A stretch of 14,537 bases of DNA. Source: CAYJAD01 sp964371835 (GTDB taxonomy: Bacteria; Desulfobacterota; Desulfovibrionia; Desulfovibrionales; Desulfovibrionaceae). The notes under the pieces were generated by a model. The model was not told where the DNA came from, made no database searches, and was given only the letters and a program-made list of their open reading frames with translations. The position numbers were made by a program, and so were the translations under genes. Below are positions 1 to 6,841 of this stretch, in pieces. Position 1 is the stretch's first letter. Every line of letters starts with the position of its first letter. The stretch covers positions 1 through 14,537 of the forward strand of contig CAYJOP010000053.1 of NCBI GenBank assembly GCA_964371835.1, read 5' to 3'.

Positions 1-166
1 GTTTTGCCTTGGATGCTTCTTTTATTGATGAAAATTTTTCTTGAAATTTGATAAATACATCTTGTGTAATATCGTCTGCATCTTGCGTATTTTTTGTTTT
101 TGAAAGAATAAAAAAATATAAATCACTTGAATGCAATTTCCATATATCTATTATAGTACTGTTCAC
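1..166 (-). CDS. ECF-type RNA polymerase sigma factor, N-terminal part (cut by window edge)
   Basis: A minus-strand frame runs open from a GTG at 166-164 to the window edge, giving 55 codons. The peptide has the layout of sigma-70 region 2: an aromatic helix (LYFFILSKTKN), then QDADDITQDVFIKFQEK, which matches the D-A-x-D-x-x-Q-x-V-F pattern of region 2.2-2.4 in ECF sigma factors. These proteins bind core RNA polymerase and direct it to particular promoters. The GTG start is preferred because GGAG lies 7 bases upstream and an in-frame stop (TAA, 196-194) blocks a much longer N-terminus. It begins two bases after the stop of the small ORF at 169-276, so translational coupling is likely. Region 4 and any anti-sigma partner lie outside the window. 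The family call is from sequence pattern; its regulon is unknown. Confidence 0.72.
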   Translation of the reverse strand, partial: MNSTIIDIWKLHSSDLYFFILSKTKNTQDADDITQDVFIKFQEKFSSIKEASKAK

Positions 167-168
167 AC

Positions 169-276
169 CTAAACTCCGAATGGATAACTTTCTTTACTAT
201 GTAAATTAGTTATGGAATCTGCCTCAATCTCAAATTCTTGGTTGATTCTTTCTTCAATATTTACTGTAAATTTCAT
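169..276 (-). CDS. 35-residue ORF; first 20 residues resemble DpnD/PcfM small proteins
   Basis: ATG at 276-274 is preceded by AGGAG with suitable spacing, and the frame ends with TAG at 171-169. The peptide starts MKFTVNIEERINQEFEIEAD, which fits the recalled start of the DpnD/PcfM family (a short beta-rich domain with an alternating T-V-x-I-x-E and V-E-A pattern). The remaining 15 residues do not follow the family (the expected E-E-A-x-x-I and Y-x-N-G-E parts are missing), so it may be a broken copy. It overlaps the upstream DpnI stump by the four bases ATGA and ends two bases before the sigma-factor start. In pneumococcus dpnD sits beside the DpnI gene, which makes the neighbourhood consistent. 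Alternatively it may only be a leader peptide coupling translation to the sigma factor. Confidence 0.42.
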   Translation of the reverse strand: MKFTVNIEERINQEFEIEADSITNLHSKESYPFGV

Positions 277-368
277 GTGTTACTCCTAAGCGTTTCCGTA
301 AGAACTCTGGCTTGCTGTGAGGCACTAGTGTATTTTTCTATTAGTGAGGAATTGAGGCTTAAATCCAT
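273..368 (-). pseudogene. Truncated DpnI-type restriction endonuclease (N-terminal stump)
   Basis: The minus frame from ATG 368-366 to TGA 275-273 encodes 31 residues. The first 25, MDLSLNSSLIEKYTSASQQA then RVLTE, follow the recalled start of DpnI (ME-L-FNLELVETYKSNSQKARILTE): shared positions include M1, N6, L9, Y13, S15, S17-Q, A-R, L-T-E. Full-length DpnI is about 250 residues and cuts methylated GATC sites, with an N-terminal PD-(D/E)xK nuclease domain holding a zinc site and a C-terminal winged helix. All of that is missing here, and after LTE the frame runs only TLRSNT before stopping. The break therefore lies close to position 293. It sits 43 bases after hicB and overlaps the DpnD-like ORF. 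It cannot be an active nuclease; it is probably the scar of a deleted cassette. The match is from memory, not a search. Confidence 0.62.
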
Positions 369-411
369 AGCTTACTCAAAAAAATATTTTTTATCGAATA
401 TCAGATTTTAT

Positions 412-738
412 CTAGCTTGACAAGCAACTATTCACATAACGATTAAGACTTACTCCAGCTTCGGCTGAACGTATAGTAAGTTGGCGGTGAACTTCTGGCG
501 TAGTGCGTACCATAAATTGCCCTGAATATTTACGCAAAGCAAGAGGGGAGGGGATTTCTTCACCACTGACTTGCATATCACTAATGACATTTCCAACAAC
601 ATCAATAATGCCTGTTAGGGCTTCGCCTTGGTTATCAGCTAACCATGAAAGGCTAGGAAATTCAGTACAAAGGCCAACAAATTCTTGGTCTTCCTCTGAC
701 CATGTTACCCTATAAGTATATTTATTTGCTAAACTCAT
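412..738 (-). CDS. hicB: HicB-family antitoxin with ribbon-helix-helix tail
   Basis: This 108-residue protein is the antitoxin of a type II HicAB pair. Residues 7-60 (YTYRVTWSEEDQEFVGLCTE and following, then GEALTGIIDVVGNVISDM) form the degenerate RNase-H-like HicB fold: the Y-x-V-x-W-S-E-E-D-x-E-F pattern followed by a helix starting near GEAL. Residues 72-106 (SGQFMVRTTPEVHRQLTIRS, then AGVSLNRYVNSCL) form an Arc/MetJ-like ribbon-helix-helix DNA-binding domain, so it probably represses its own promoter. Its ATG overlaps the hicA stop as ATGA, so translation is coupled. The toxin-first order matches the classic hicAB arrangement. Both domains are complete, so the pair appears functional in sequence. 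Family membership is clear; activity is inferred. Confidence 0.9.
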   Translation of the reverse strand: MSLANKYTYRVTWSEEDQEFVGLCTEFPSLSWLADNQGEALTGIIDVVGNVISDMQVSGEEIPSPLALRKYSGQFMVRTTPEVHRQLTIRSAEAGVSLNRYVNSCLSS

Positions 739-998
739 TGCTTCACTCCTGTTGAAGTAGTTTCTATTTTTTTTATAGCGGCTAACACCTGTCTTACTTG
801 GTAAGGTTTTGCTTTGCCATTACTATTTTGTATATTTACTCTTGGGTCACCTTGCCAAGGTGTCTTAAAAACACAATGGCTTGTGCCCTTTTGCCTAGCT
901 TCGCCAAAATAATGTTCACAAACAATTAACAATTCACTGAATCGCACATTTTGTGGGCTTTCTGACATAGCTTTGATGATTTTATCAAGTTTTCCCAT
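735..998 (-). CDS. hicA: HicA-like mRNA interferase toxin
   Basis: This 87-residue protein has the HicA dsRBD-like fold: residues 18-31 (VRFSELLIVCEHYF), then the active-site segment GTSHCVF at 38-44 with the expected catalytic histidine H41, and a C-terminal block KAKPYQVRQVLAAIKK at 62-77, a hallmark of the family. HicA toxins cleave mRNA and stop translation until HicB binds them. The ATG at 998 follows AAAAAGGAG with good spacing. A promoter lies 18 to 46 bases upstream (1016-1044). Its last codons overlap hicB by four bases. Length agrees with the longer HicA subgroup. Nothing suggests inactivation. The pair lies between tRNA-Ala and a decayed restriction cassette, a typical place for mobile or island-stabilising modules. 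Confidence 0.88.
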   Translation of the reverse strand: MGKLDKIIKAMSESPQNVRFSELLIVCEHYFGEARQKGTSHCVFKTPWQGDPRVNIQNSNGKAKPYQVRQVLAAIKKIETTSTGVKQ

Positions 999-1015
999 GG
1001 TACTCCTTTTTAGTT

Positions 1016-1044
1016 ACAATAATGATACCATTAACATTTGTCAA
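1016..1044 (-). promoter_or_regulatory. Probable hicAB promoter
   Basis: On the minus strand TTGACA (1044-1039) is followed after 17 bases by TATTGT (1021-1016), then the hicA ribosome binding site and ATG. The spacer and -10 area contain AATG-GTAT-CATT (inverted arms) and ATGGTA, echoed as TACCAT at the hicA start, which are possible binding sites for the HicB ribbon-helix-helix domain. The promoter match is good; operator function is an inference. Confidence 0.62.
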
Positions 1045-1170
1045 GCATAGTACATAATACCTTTTTTACATATCCAACGTCCTCAAAAACTTCGTATAAG
1101 CACCTTGGTCTTTTGGGGGGAACTTGCACTTCAATGGTTTGTGTAGCTTTGCATCAATTTTCCGCAAAAA

Positions 1171-1193
1171 GGTTGGAACGGGGGTTGGAACGG
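1171..1193. repeat. Tandem 10-bp direct repeat GGTTGGAACG
   Basis: GGTTGGAACG occurs at 1171-1180 and again exactly at 1183-1192, with a 12-base period. It lies between the tRNA-Ala terminator and the hicAB promoter. Short direct repeats next to a tRNA 3' end can be arm-type integrase or excisionase sites, but no integrase gene is present in the window. The rest of 1045-1205 shows no credible gene. Confidence 0.6.
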
Positions 1194-1205
1194 ATTTTAA
1201 AGCAG

Positions 1206-1237
1206 AAAAAGGGTTTACAGCGTCTTGCTGTAAACCC
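1206..1237 (-). terminator. Intrinsic terminator of tRNA-Ala
   Basis: GGGTTTACAG (1211-1220) and CTGTAAACCC (1228-1237) are perfect 10-bp inverted arms with a 7-base loop. On the minus strand the stem is followed by TTTTT (1210-1206). It lies 10 bases beyond the tRNA CCA end, so it ends the tRNA transcript. Confidence 0.88.
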
Positions 1238-1247
1238 TTGAAATTCT

Positions 1248-1323
<76 letters not shown>

Positions 1324-1337
1324 GTTGTTGAAAGGGT

Positions 1338-1367
1338 AATGTGCATTAGAGTGGGGTGTTTTGTCAA
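1338..1367 (-). promoter_or_regulatory. Probable promoter of tRNA-Ala
   Basis: Minus strand TTGACA (1367-1362), 18-base spacer, then CACATT (1343-1338) as a weak -10, ending 14 bases before the tRNA 5' end. The -35 is perfect; the -10 matches at three of six bases. The rest of the 1324-1487 gap is AT-rich; I see no convincing uvrC promoter in it, though TATATT at 1423-1428 could be a -10. Confidence 0.55.
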
Positions 1368-1487
1368 CATAAAAATTATATTTTTTTGAGTTTGCGGATA
1401 TAAGTGTTTGTATTGTTGAATTTATATTTTGTAGCTATTGGGTGTTATTTTGCTTGCAGAATTGTGGTGTGCTGGCTAGATTAAGGC

Positions 1488-3311
1488 ATGATGCAGCGTC
1501 CAGAATCAAAGTCCATTCCCACAACGCCTGGTGTGTATTTATTTAAGAATGCACAGGGGCGTATTTTGTATGTGGGCAAAGCCAGAATTTTACGAAACCG
1601 TTTACTCTCGTATTTTCGTGAAGATGGTTTGCCCATAAAAACTCAAGCTATGTTGCGTCATGCTGAGTCTGTGGACACCCTTTCCACCAACACAGAAAAG
1701 GAAGCCTTGCTGCTTGAAGCAAGCCTTATTAAAAAGCATCGCCCGCATTATAATATTGTTTTGCGTGATGATAAGCAGTATGTATTATTTAAGATTTCTC
1801 GTAAGCATGATTTCCCTCGATTGGAGGTAGTGCGCAGTACAAAGCGTGAGAAGGCTTGGTATTTTGGGCCATTTACCTCAGCAACTGCCGCTCGTGAAAC
1901 TTGGAAATTATTGCATAAAGCCTTTGCCCTGCGCCGTTGTACAGATCGAGCCATGAAAAACAGAACAAGGGCTTGTTTATACCATTTTATGGGGCAATGC
2001 CCAGCGCCTTGCATGAATTTAATTACCAAGGAAGATTATGCCATAAATGTGCAAAAGGTAGTGGATGTGCTATCTGGGCGCACTGGCAATTTATTGCAAG
2101 ACTTACAGGCGCAAATGCTCAAAGCATCCGATGATTTAGAGTTTGAGCGTGCAGCCATATTGCGTGATCAAGTGCAAGCCGTTAAGCGCACTGTTGAGCG
2201 CCAAGCAGCTGTGCTTCCTGGTGGTGGGGATATGGACGTAATCGGCCTACACCACGCAGAAAAGGGCATGGCCCTTGGTATATTATTTGTGCGTGAGGGT
2301 TTACTTATGGATGGGCGCACATATTTTTGGTCTGGCCTTGATTTTGACGATAGCCCAGAACTCATGCTTTCATTTTTAGCACAATTTTATGGGGTTATAA
2401 CTCCGCCTGCACGCATCATTTTACCTTGGCTGCCAGAAAATGAAGATGATGGGCATATGTTACAAACTCTTGCCCAAAGCCTTGAGGATATAAGGGGCAG
2501 TGCTGTGCGCATTGCAGCACCGCGTAATAATGAGGAAAATAGCCTCGTGGACATGGCTTCCGCCAATGCTAGGGAGGAGGGCTTGCGCCGCAAAGAGCAA
2601 CCCATTGAGGAGCGCTTAAGTCAAGCTTTGCATTTAACATATCCACCAAAACGCATTGAATGTGTTGATGTTTCACATACTTCTGGCATGCAAACTCGTG
2701 TGGGTATGGTGGTTTTTGAAGATGGCAAGCCGCAAAAGTCGGCCTATCGTAATTATGCCATGCCCGATGGCGACGGTGATGATTATGCAACGCTTGCGGC
2801 TTGGGTGGTGCGGCGTTTGGAGTCTGGCCCGCCTTGGCCTGATTTATTGCTCATAGATGGTGGTAAGGGTCAACTTAGTGCAGTGCTTCGGGCCTTAAAA
2901 GAAGCAGGGCAGGAGGGGCTTTTTGCCCTTGCAGCCATTGCAAAAGCCCGCCATGAAGATGGGCGAGCCGACAGGCGAGCTGGTAATGTTAGTGATAGAA
3001 TATTTTTGCCAGAGCGTAGTAATCCCTTACCCTTGCGAGATGGTTCGCCTGAATTGCTATTTTTGCAATATGTGCGTGATTGCACACATAATTTTGCCCT
3101 TGGTAGGCATCGCAAAGCAAGGGCAGGGGCGGCACTTTCCAGCGAGCTTATGCGCATATCTGGTGTGGGTATGGCAACTGCTAAGCTTTTATGGGAACAT
3201 TTTGAAAATACAGATGAAATGCGTAAAGCATCTGAGGCGGATTTAGTTAAAATACCCGGCATTGGCAAGGCCAAGGCCAAGAGTTTGCGTGAAAAATTGC
3301 AGAAATTATAA
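1488..3311 (+). CDS. uvrC: Excinuclease ABC subunit C (UvrC)
   Basis: This 607-residue protein is the dual-incision nuclease of nucleotide excision repair; it acts with UvrA and UvrB to cut both sides of a DNA lesion. An N-terminal GIY-YIG domain makes the 3' cut: GVYLF (15-19), ILYVGKA (26-32) and E77 in LLLEASLIKK. A UVR motif near residues 195-232 (LEFERAAILRDQVQAVKR) binds UvrB. The RNase-H-like domain for the 5' cut carries IECVDVSH, LLLIDGGKGQL and HNFALGRHRK with the expected acidic and His residues. Two helix-hairpin-helix motifs (ISGVGMATAKLL, IPGIGKAKAKSL) close the protein. Length equals the family norm. ATG 1488 is followed at once by ATG 1491; AAGG at 1483-1486 is better spaced for the second, so the true start may be 1491. 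It converges on panD with a 16-base gap. Confidence 0.97.
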   Translation: MMQRPESKSIPTTPGVYLFKNAQGRILYVGKARILRNRLLSYFREDGLPIKTQAMLRHAESVDTLSTNTEKEALLLEASLIKKHRPHYNIVLRDDKQYVLFKISRKHDFPRLEVVRSTKREKAWYFGPFTSATAARETWKLLHKAFALRRCTDRAMKNRTRACLYHFMGQCPAPCMNLITKEDYAINVQKVVDVLSGRTGNLLQDLQAQMLKASDDLEFERAAILRDQVQAVKRTVERQAAVLPGGGDMDVIGLHHAEKGMALGILFVREGLLMDGRTYFWSGLDFDDSPELMLSFLAQFYGVITPPARIILPWLPENEDDGHMLQTLAQSLEDIRGSAVRIAAPRNNEENSLVDMASANAREEGLRRKEQPIEERLSQALHLTYPPKRIECVDVSHTSGMQTRVGMVVFEDGKPQKSAYRNYAMPDGDGDDYATLAAWVVRRLESGPPWPDLLLIDGGKGQLSAVLRALKEAGQEGLFALAAIAKARHEDGRADRRAGNVSDRIFLPERSNPLPLRDGSPELLFLQYVRDCTHNFALGRHRKARAGAALSSELMRISGVGMATAKLLWEHFENTDEMRKASEADLVKIPGIGKAKAKSLREKLQKL

Positions 3312-3327
3312 TGCCTTAAATTGAAGA

Positions 3328-3744
3328 TTATTCCTCAGTTACAATTCTAAATTGAAAATCCATTTGTTCATCTTTATAGGCATCATAGCGCAAAACTGAG
3401 GCTATGCTATTGTCTTTATTGAAGGTCAGCACGGCTGGTTTAATTTTGCATATATCTTCTGGTGAATTAACGTATTCTGAAGCGCCAACGATGATTTCAT
3501 CCCCCACTTGGCAATGCCTTGCAGCAGCACCATTTAACACGCAACAATTGGAGCCGGCCTTACCAAATATAACGTATGTCGAAATGCGTGAGCCGTTGGA
3601 TTTGTTCCAAATTTCTACAAATTCAAGTGGATAAATGCCAGCCTTTTTGCAGTGCAGTGGGTCAAGGGTGATGGAGCCTTGATAGTTTAGTGAACTGTCG
3701 GTGACGTGTATGCCGTGAAGTTTTGCTCTAATAATTTTTATCAT
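3328..3744 (-). CDS. panD: Aspartate 1-decarboxylase (PanD), pyruvoyl type
   Basis: The enzyme removes the alpha-carboxyl group of L-aspartate to give beta-alanine for pantothenate and CoA synthesis. Residues 21-28 (YQGSITLD) contain the G23-S24 self-cleavage site that makes the pyruvoyl group. K8, R53 (NGSRISTY), T56 and Y57 match the known active-site positions, and LNGAAARHCQVGDEIIV is the conserved core after it. I chose ATG 3744 (MIKIIRAKLHG) because it matches the family start and has GGCGG upstream; a start at 3774 would add ten residues unlike the family and falls within an inverted repeat. At 138 residues it is slightly longer than usual, with a C-terminal extension (YKDEQMDFQFRIVTEE). 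It converges on uvrC. Confidence 0.95.
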   Translation of the reverse strand: MIKIIRAKLHGIHVTDSSLNYQGSITLDPLHCKKAGIYPLEFVEIWNKSNGSRISTYVIFGKAGSNCCVLNGAAARHCQVGDEIIVGASEYVNSPEDICKIKPAVLTFNKDNSIASVLRYDAYKDEQMDFQFRIVTEE

Positions 3745-3763
3745 ATTTCCGCCTTTTAAGACT

Positions 3764-3779
3764 GCACAATCCATTGTGC
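3764..3779. promoter_or_regulatory. Inverted repeat just upstream of panD
   Basis: GCACAATCCATTGTGC is a perfect inverted repeat with 7-base arms and a 2-base centre, 20 bases before the panD start. It could be a protein-binding operator or a small leader hairpin. No matching copy was seen elsewhere in the window. Confidence 0.45.
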
Positions 3780-3784
3780 GGAGT

Positions 3785-4083
3785 ATTTCTTAGCGTTAAC
3801 GCTAGTTAATGCGACCGAAAAACAAGAACAGGTGCAATTGCTTTGCGTGCGATTCTCGTAAGGCTCATTCTTCGCCTAACGGGAACACTACGTGCCAGTT
3901 GTGTCGAATTTGCACTATTAAGTGATTGATTTTCATGAATAACTGCTCGAAAACTTGTTTTCGTCAGTGCACAAACGCCCGAAAGGGGGGTTGTCATCAG
4001 TCTAAGCCAACGCATAATTATGCAGTGGTCTTTTTTTTGTCTTCTATAGTTTTTTAATTGCGATGTAAACATGTAGTTTGTCC
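3785..4083. other. Gene-free panD-gltX spacer with a string of inverted repeats
   Basis: About 300 bases without a credible gene. They hold a perfect 14-bp palindrome TAGCGTTAACGCTA (3791-3804); a 12-bp imperfect stem TTCTCGTAAGGC / GCCTAACGGGAA (3853-3864 with 3874-3885) enclosed by GTGCAA (3832-3837) and TTGCAC (3910-3915); CGAAAAC-TT-GTTTTCG (3948-3963) flanked by ACTG and CAGT; and CAAACGCCC-GAAA-GGGGGGTTG (3972-3993). An 88-codon minus-strand frame crosses this region but has no ribosome binding site and no family-like pattern. It may be a degraded dispersed repeat or a structured RNA; I recognise no known RNA family. Confidence 0.5.
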
Positions 4084-4112
4084 TTGACTTATACTTTAAG
4101 CTCGCATAGACA
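4084..4112 (+). promoter_or_regulatory. Probable gltX promoter
   Basis: TTGACT (4084-4089), 17-base spacer, then TAGACA (4107-4112). The -35 is near perfect and the -10 matches at three of six bases. The predicted transcript would have a leader of roughly 30 bases before the gltX ATG. Confidence 0.5.
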
Positions 4113-4148
4113 TTTCAAGCATTTTTAAAAATCAAAATGGGTGGATTT

Positions 4149-5543
4149 ATGTCAAAAGTTATTACACGTTTTGCACCAAGCCCCACTGGGCATTTGCACA
4201 TTGGCGGCGCTCGTACTGCAATTTTTTGTTGGTTGCTTGCCCGTCATTTTGGCGGTGAATTTATTTTGCGCATTGAGGACACAGACCTTGAGCGCTCAAA
4301 GCAAGAGTATACTGACTCAATCTTAGCTTCCATGACTTGGCTTGGCCTTGATTGGAATGCTGAGCCCATTTATCAAACCACTCGTACAGAAATTTACAAT
4401 AAATACGTAGATATGCTCATTGAAAAGGGCCATGCTTATTGGTGCTCATGCACACCAGATGAAGTTGATGCCATGCGCGAACAAGCCAAGGCTAAGGGCC
4501 TAAAACCTCGTTATAACGGTAAATGTCGTGAAAAAAACATAGGCGCAGGTGAAGGGCATTGTGTACGTTTAAAAGCACCACTCACAGGCAAGGTGGTTTT
4601 TGATGATTTGGTAAAGGGAGTTGTGTCCGTTGATGTGGCAGAACTTGATGACATGATTGTACGACGCTCTGACGGTATGCCAACATATAATATGGCTGTG
4701 GTGGTGGATGATCATGACATGGGCATTAGCCATGTAATCCGTGGTGATGACCATGTGTCTAACACTCCACGCCAAATTTTAATTTATAATGCTCTCGATT
4801 TGCCCTTGCCACGCTTTGGGCATGTACCCATGATTTTAGGGCCAGATAGACAAAAATTATCCAAGCGTCACGGGGCAAGAGCAGCTATTGAGTATGAGCA
4901 AGATGGCCTTTTGCCAGAAGCATTGGTTAATTATTTGGTAAGGCTTGGCTGGTCACATGGCGACCAAGAAATTTTTTGCCTTGATGAATTAATAAAACTC
5001 TTTGATGGCAGCAACTTAAATGCCGCAGCTTCAGCCTTTGACCCAGATAAATTGCAATGGCTAAATGGGCATTATATACGTGCGCTGGACTTAAATGAAC
5101 TTGCAAAGCGCACCATGCCCTTTGTGCAAAATTTGGGTTTTAATGCAGTTAGCGAGCAGGATTTATGTGTAATGGTGGGGCTTTTTCGTGAGCGTGCCGC
5201 AAATTTGGTGGACTTGGCAAAGGCACTTGTGCCACTGCTTGTAAAAAGCGCGAATCTTGAATATGACCCCAAGGCTTTGGAAAAAGCTCGCAATGATGAA
5301 AGTGTTAATATAATTAGGCAGTTAGCTGAAAGTTTCAGCAGGTGTGATGATTTTGTGGATAAAAAACTTGAAGCCATAATTCATGATTTTGTGGAGGCAA
5401 GTGGCCTTAAATTTAAACAAGTGGGCCCGCCATTGCGTGTGGCAGTGCTTGGTTATATGGGTGGGCCAGCCTTACCAGAGGTTATGGCTGTACTTGGTAA
5501 GGATGAATGCCTTGCGCGTTTAAGCCGTTTTATGAGTTTGTAA
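4149..5543 (+). CDS. gltX: Glutamyl-tRNA synthetase
   Basis: This class I synthetase charges tRNA with glutamate in the cytoplasm. It is 464 residues long, the usual size. The Rossmann domain starts at once (MSKVITRFAPSPTGHLHIGG) with the HIGH-type signature HIGG at 17-20; the KMSKS-type loop is KLSKR at 236-240. C99, C101 and C126 mark the zinc site of the bacterial enzyme. The C-terminal part is the helical anticodon-binding domain. I start it at ATG 4149 rather than 4137 because GGTGG lies at the right distance before 4149, no ribosome binding site precedes 4137, and family members begin close to this point. Whether it also charges tRNA-Gln cannot be told from this window, as no gatCAB or glnS is seen. 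Confidence 0.97.
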   Translation: MSKVITRFAPSPTGHLHIGGARTAIFCWLLARHFGGEFILRIEDTDLERSKQEYTDSILASMTWLGLDWNAEPIYQTTRTEIYNKYVDMLIEKGHAYWCSCTPDEVDAMREQAKAKGLKPRYNGKCREKNIGAGEGHCVRLKAPLTGKVVFDDLVKGVVSVDVAELDDMIVRRSDGMPTYNMAVVVDDHDMGISHVIRGDDHVSNTPRQILIYNALDLPLPRFGHVPMILGPDRQKLSKRHGARAAIEYEQDGLLPEALVNYLVRLGWSHGDQEIFCLDELIKLFDGSNLNAAASAFDPDKLQWLNGHYIRALDLNELAKRTMPFVQNLGFNAVSEQDLCVMVGLFRERAANLVDLAKALVPLLVKSANLEYDPKALEKARNDESVNIIRQLAESFSRCDDFVDKKLEAIIHDFVEASGLKFKQVGPPLRVAVLGYMGGPALPEVMAVLGKDECLARLSRFMSL

Positions 5544-5573
5544 GCATTGTGAATTATTAGACTAGGCTTATGA

Positions 5574-5600
5574 TTTACTCATAGCTTTAGTTTGTATAAT
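5574..5600 (+). promoter_or_regulatory. Candidate livJ promoter
   Basis: A perfect TATAAT (5595-5600) is preceded by TTTACT (5574-5579) at a short 15-base spacing. It would give a leader of about 85 bases before livJ. The -10 is good but the spacing is not ideal. Confidence 0.38.
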
Positions 5601-5646
5601 TATATATTGCCAGATGTGGACCTTATGTGTATGGTGTGCGTCTGAC

Positions 5647-5665
5647 ATCGCATTTCATATGCGAT
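5647..5665 (+). promoter_or_regulatory. Hairpin in the livJ leader
   Basis: ATCGCAT-TTCAT-ATGCGAT has perfect 7-bp arms and a 5-base loop, ending 13 bases before the AAGGAG ribosome binding site of livJ. A near copy (GTCGCAT-GTCCT-ATGCGAC) lies at 10775-10793 after livF, with the outer A-T pair replaced by G-C. It could protect the mRNA 5' side or affect ribosome access; role inferred. Confidence 0.5.
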
Positions 5666-5690
5666 AAAACAAAATTTAAGGAGTAGAAGA

Positions 5691-6827
5691 ATGAAATTTG
5701 CTAAATATTTATTTTTGCTTGCTTTTGCACTGATGGCCTTTAGTGCAACTCCTGCTGTTGCAGCTGAACCCATTAAAATTGGTGTATACTTGCCTTTAAC
5801 TGGCCAAAATGCCTTTGGTGGTCAGCTTGAACTTGAAGGCATACAACTAGCCCACAAACAAATGTCTAGCATTTTGGGTCGCCCTGTTGAGCTTGTTGTT
5901 GTGGATAATAAGTCCGATAAAGTTGAAGCAGCAAACGCTGTAAAGCGCCTAACCGAGCGTGACAAAGTTAACGCTATCATAGGCACCTATGGTTCTTCCC
6001 TTGCCATGGCTGGCGGTGAGGTTGCTGAAAAAGCCAAAACCCCAGTTGTGGGCACTTCCTGTACTAGCCCTCTAGTAACTCAAGGTAAAAAATACTATTT
6101 CCGCGCTTGCTTTATTGACCCATACCAAGGTCTAGGCGCTGCTCAATACGCTTTTGAAAATCTAGGTTACAAGAAAGCCGCTATTTTAATGGACGTTGCC
6201 AACGACTATGCTGTTGGTCTTGGTGCATTCTTTAAGCGTTCTTTCACCAAGCTTGGTGGCGAAATTGTTAGTGAAATGAAGTATAGCTCTGGCGATACTG
6301 ACTTTACTGCTCAATTAACCGAACTTATTGCAAAAAAGCCTGACATCGTGTTCATGCCTGCATACTTTGCAGAAGGTGCTATCATCATGAAGCAAGCTCG
6401 TGAGCTTGGTGCTACCTTCCGTCTAATGGGTGCTGATGCTATGGATAACCCTGATACTCTAAAAATCGCAGGAGCTGCTGCTGAAGGTTTCTTACTAACT
6501 GCCTTCCCTTATGCTGCTAACATGCCTAATATGAGTGCAGAAGCTAAAAAGTACACCGATGCTTGGAATGCTGCTTATCCTAATAAAGAAACCAACATGA
6601 ACGCAGCTCTTGGCTACACTAGCTACATGATGATCATGGACGCCATTAAGCGTGCTGGTAGTGCAGATCAAGAAGCTATTACTGCTAACCTTGCTACAAC
6701 CAAAGACTTGTCCACTCCTTTTGGTGCGTTAAGTATTAACGCCACCCACGACGCTGAAATGCCTATCGGTATTATTGGCTACAAAGATGGCAAGCGTGTT
6801 TACCTAGGTGAAATTCAACCTAAGTAG
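5691..6827 (+). CDS. livJ: Branched-chain amino acid ABC transporter, periplasmic binding protein
   Basis: This 378-residue protein captures branched-chain amino acids (or a related substrate) in the periplasm and passes them to LivHM. It begins with a typical signal peptide: MKFAKYLFLLAFALMAFS, with probable cleavage after A25 (PAVAA before EPIKIG). The mature part is a type I periplasmic binding fold: IKIGVYLPLTGQNAFGG at its start, then IGTYGSSLAMAGGEVAEKAK and TPVVGTSCTSP around the ligand cleft. AAGGAG lies before the ATG. Codons ending in C (AAC, ACC, ATC) are visibly more frequent than in neighbouring genes, which fits high expression. It is followed by an intrinsic terminator before livH. 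Exact substrate is not determined; amide or other amino acid transporters share this fold. Confidence 0.92.
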   Translation: MKFAKYLFLLAFALMAFSATPAVAAEPIKIGVYLPLTGQNAFGGQLELEGIQLAHKQMSSILGRPVELVVVDNKSDKVEAANAVKRLTERDKVNAIIGTYGSSLAMAGGEVAEKAKTPVVGTSCTSPLVTQGKKYYFRACFIDPYQGLGAAQYAFENLGYKKAAILMDVANDYAVGLGAFFKRSFTKLGGEIVSEMKYSSGDTDFTAQLTELIAKKPDIVFMPAYFAEGAIIMKQARELGATFRLMGADAMDNPDTLKIAGAAAEGFLLTAFPYAANMPNMSAEAKKYTDAWNAAYPNKETNMNAALGYTSYMMIMDAIKRAGSADQEAITANLATTKDLSTPFGALSINATHDAEMPIGIIGYKDGKRVYLGEIQPK

Positions 6828-6841
6828 TTTAGCCTTTTCTT

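Noticed and set aside
238..420. 60-codon plus-strand frame
   Set aside because: It is antisense to the DpnI-like stump and the small coupled ORF, both of which have recognisable content or ribosome binding sites; it has no ribosome binding site or family pattern.
2870..3280. 136-codon minus-strand frame
   Set aside because: Antisense to the conserved C-terminal half of uvrC; a shadow frame.
3806..4072. 88-codon minus-strand frame upstream of panD
   Set aside because: No ribosome binding site, no family pattern and it crosses several inverted repeats, whose structure explains the region better.
5544..5690. Riboswitch or amino-acid leader peptide before livJ
   Set aside because: No run of Leu/Ile/Val codons in a leader ORF, no terminator/antiterminator pair and no known riboswitch core were seen; only one hairpin.
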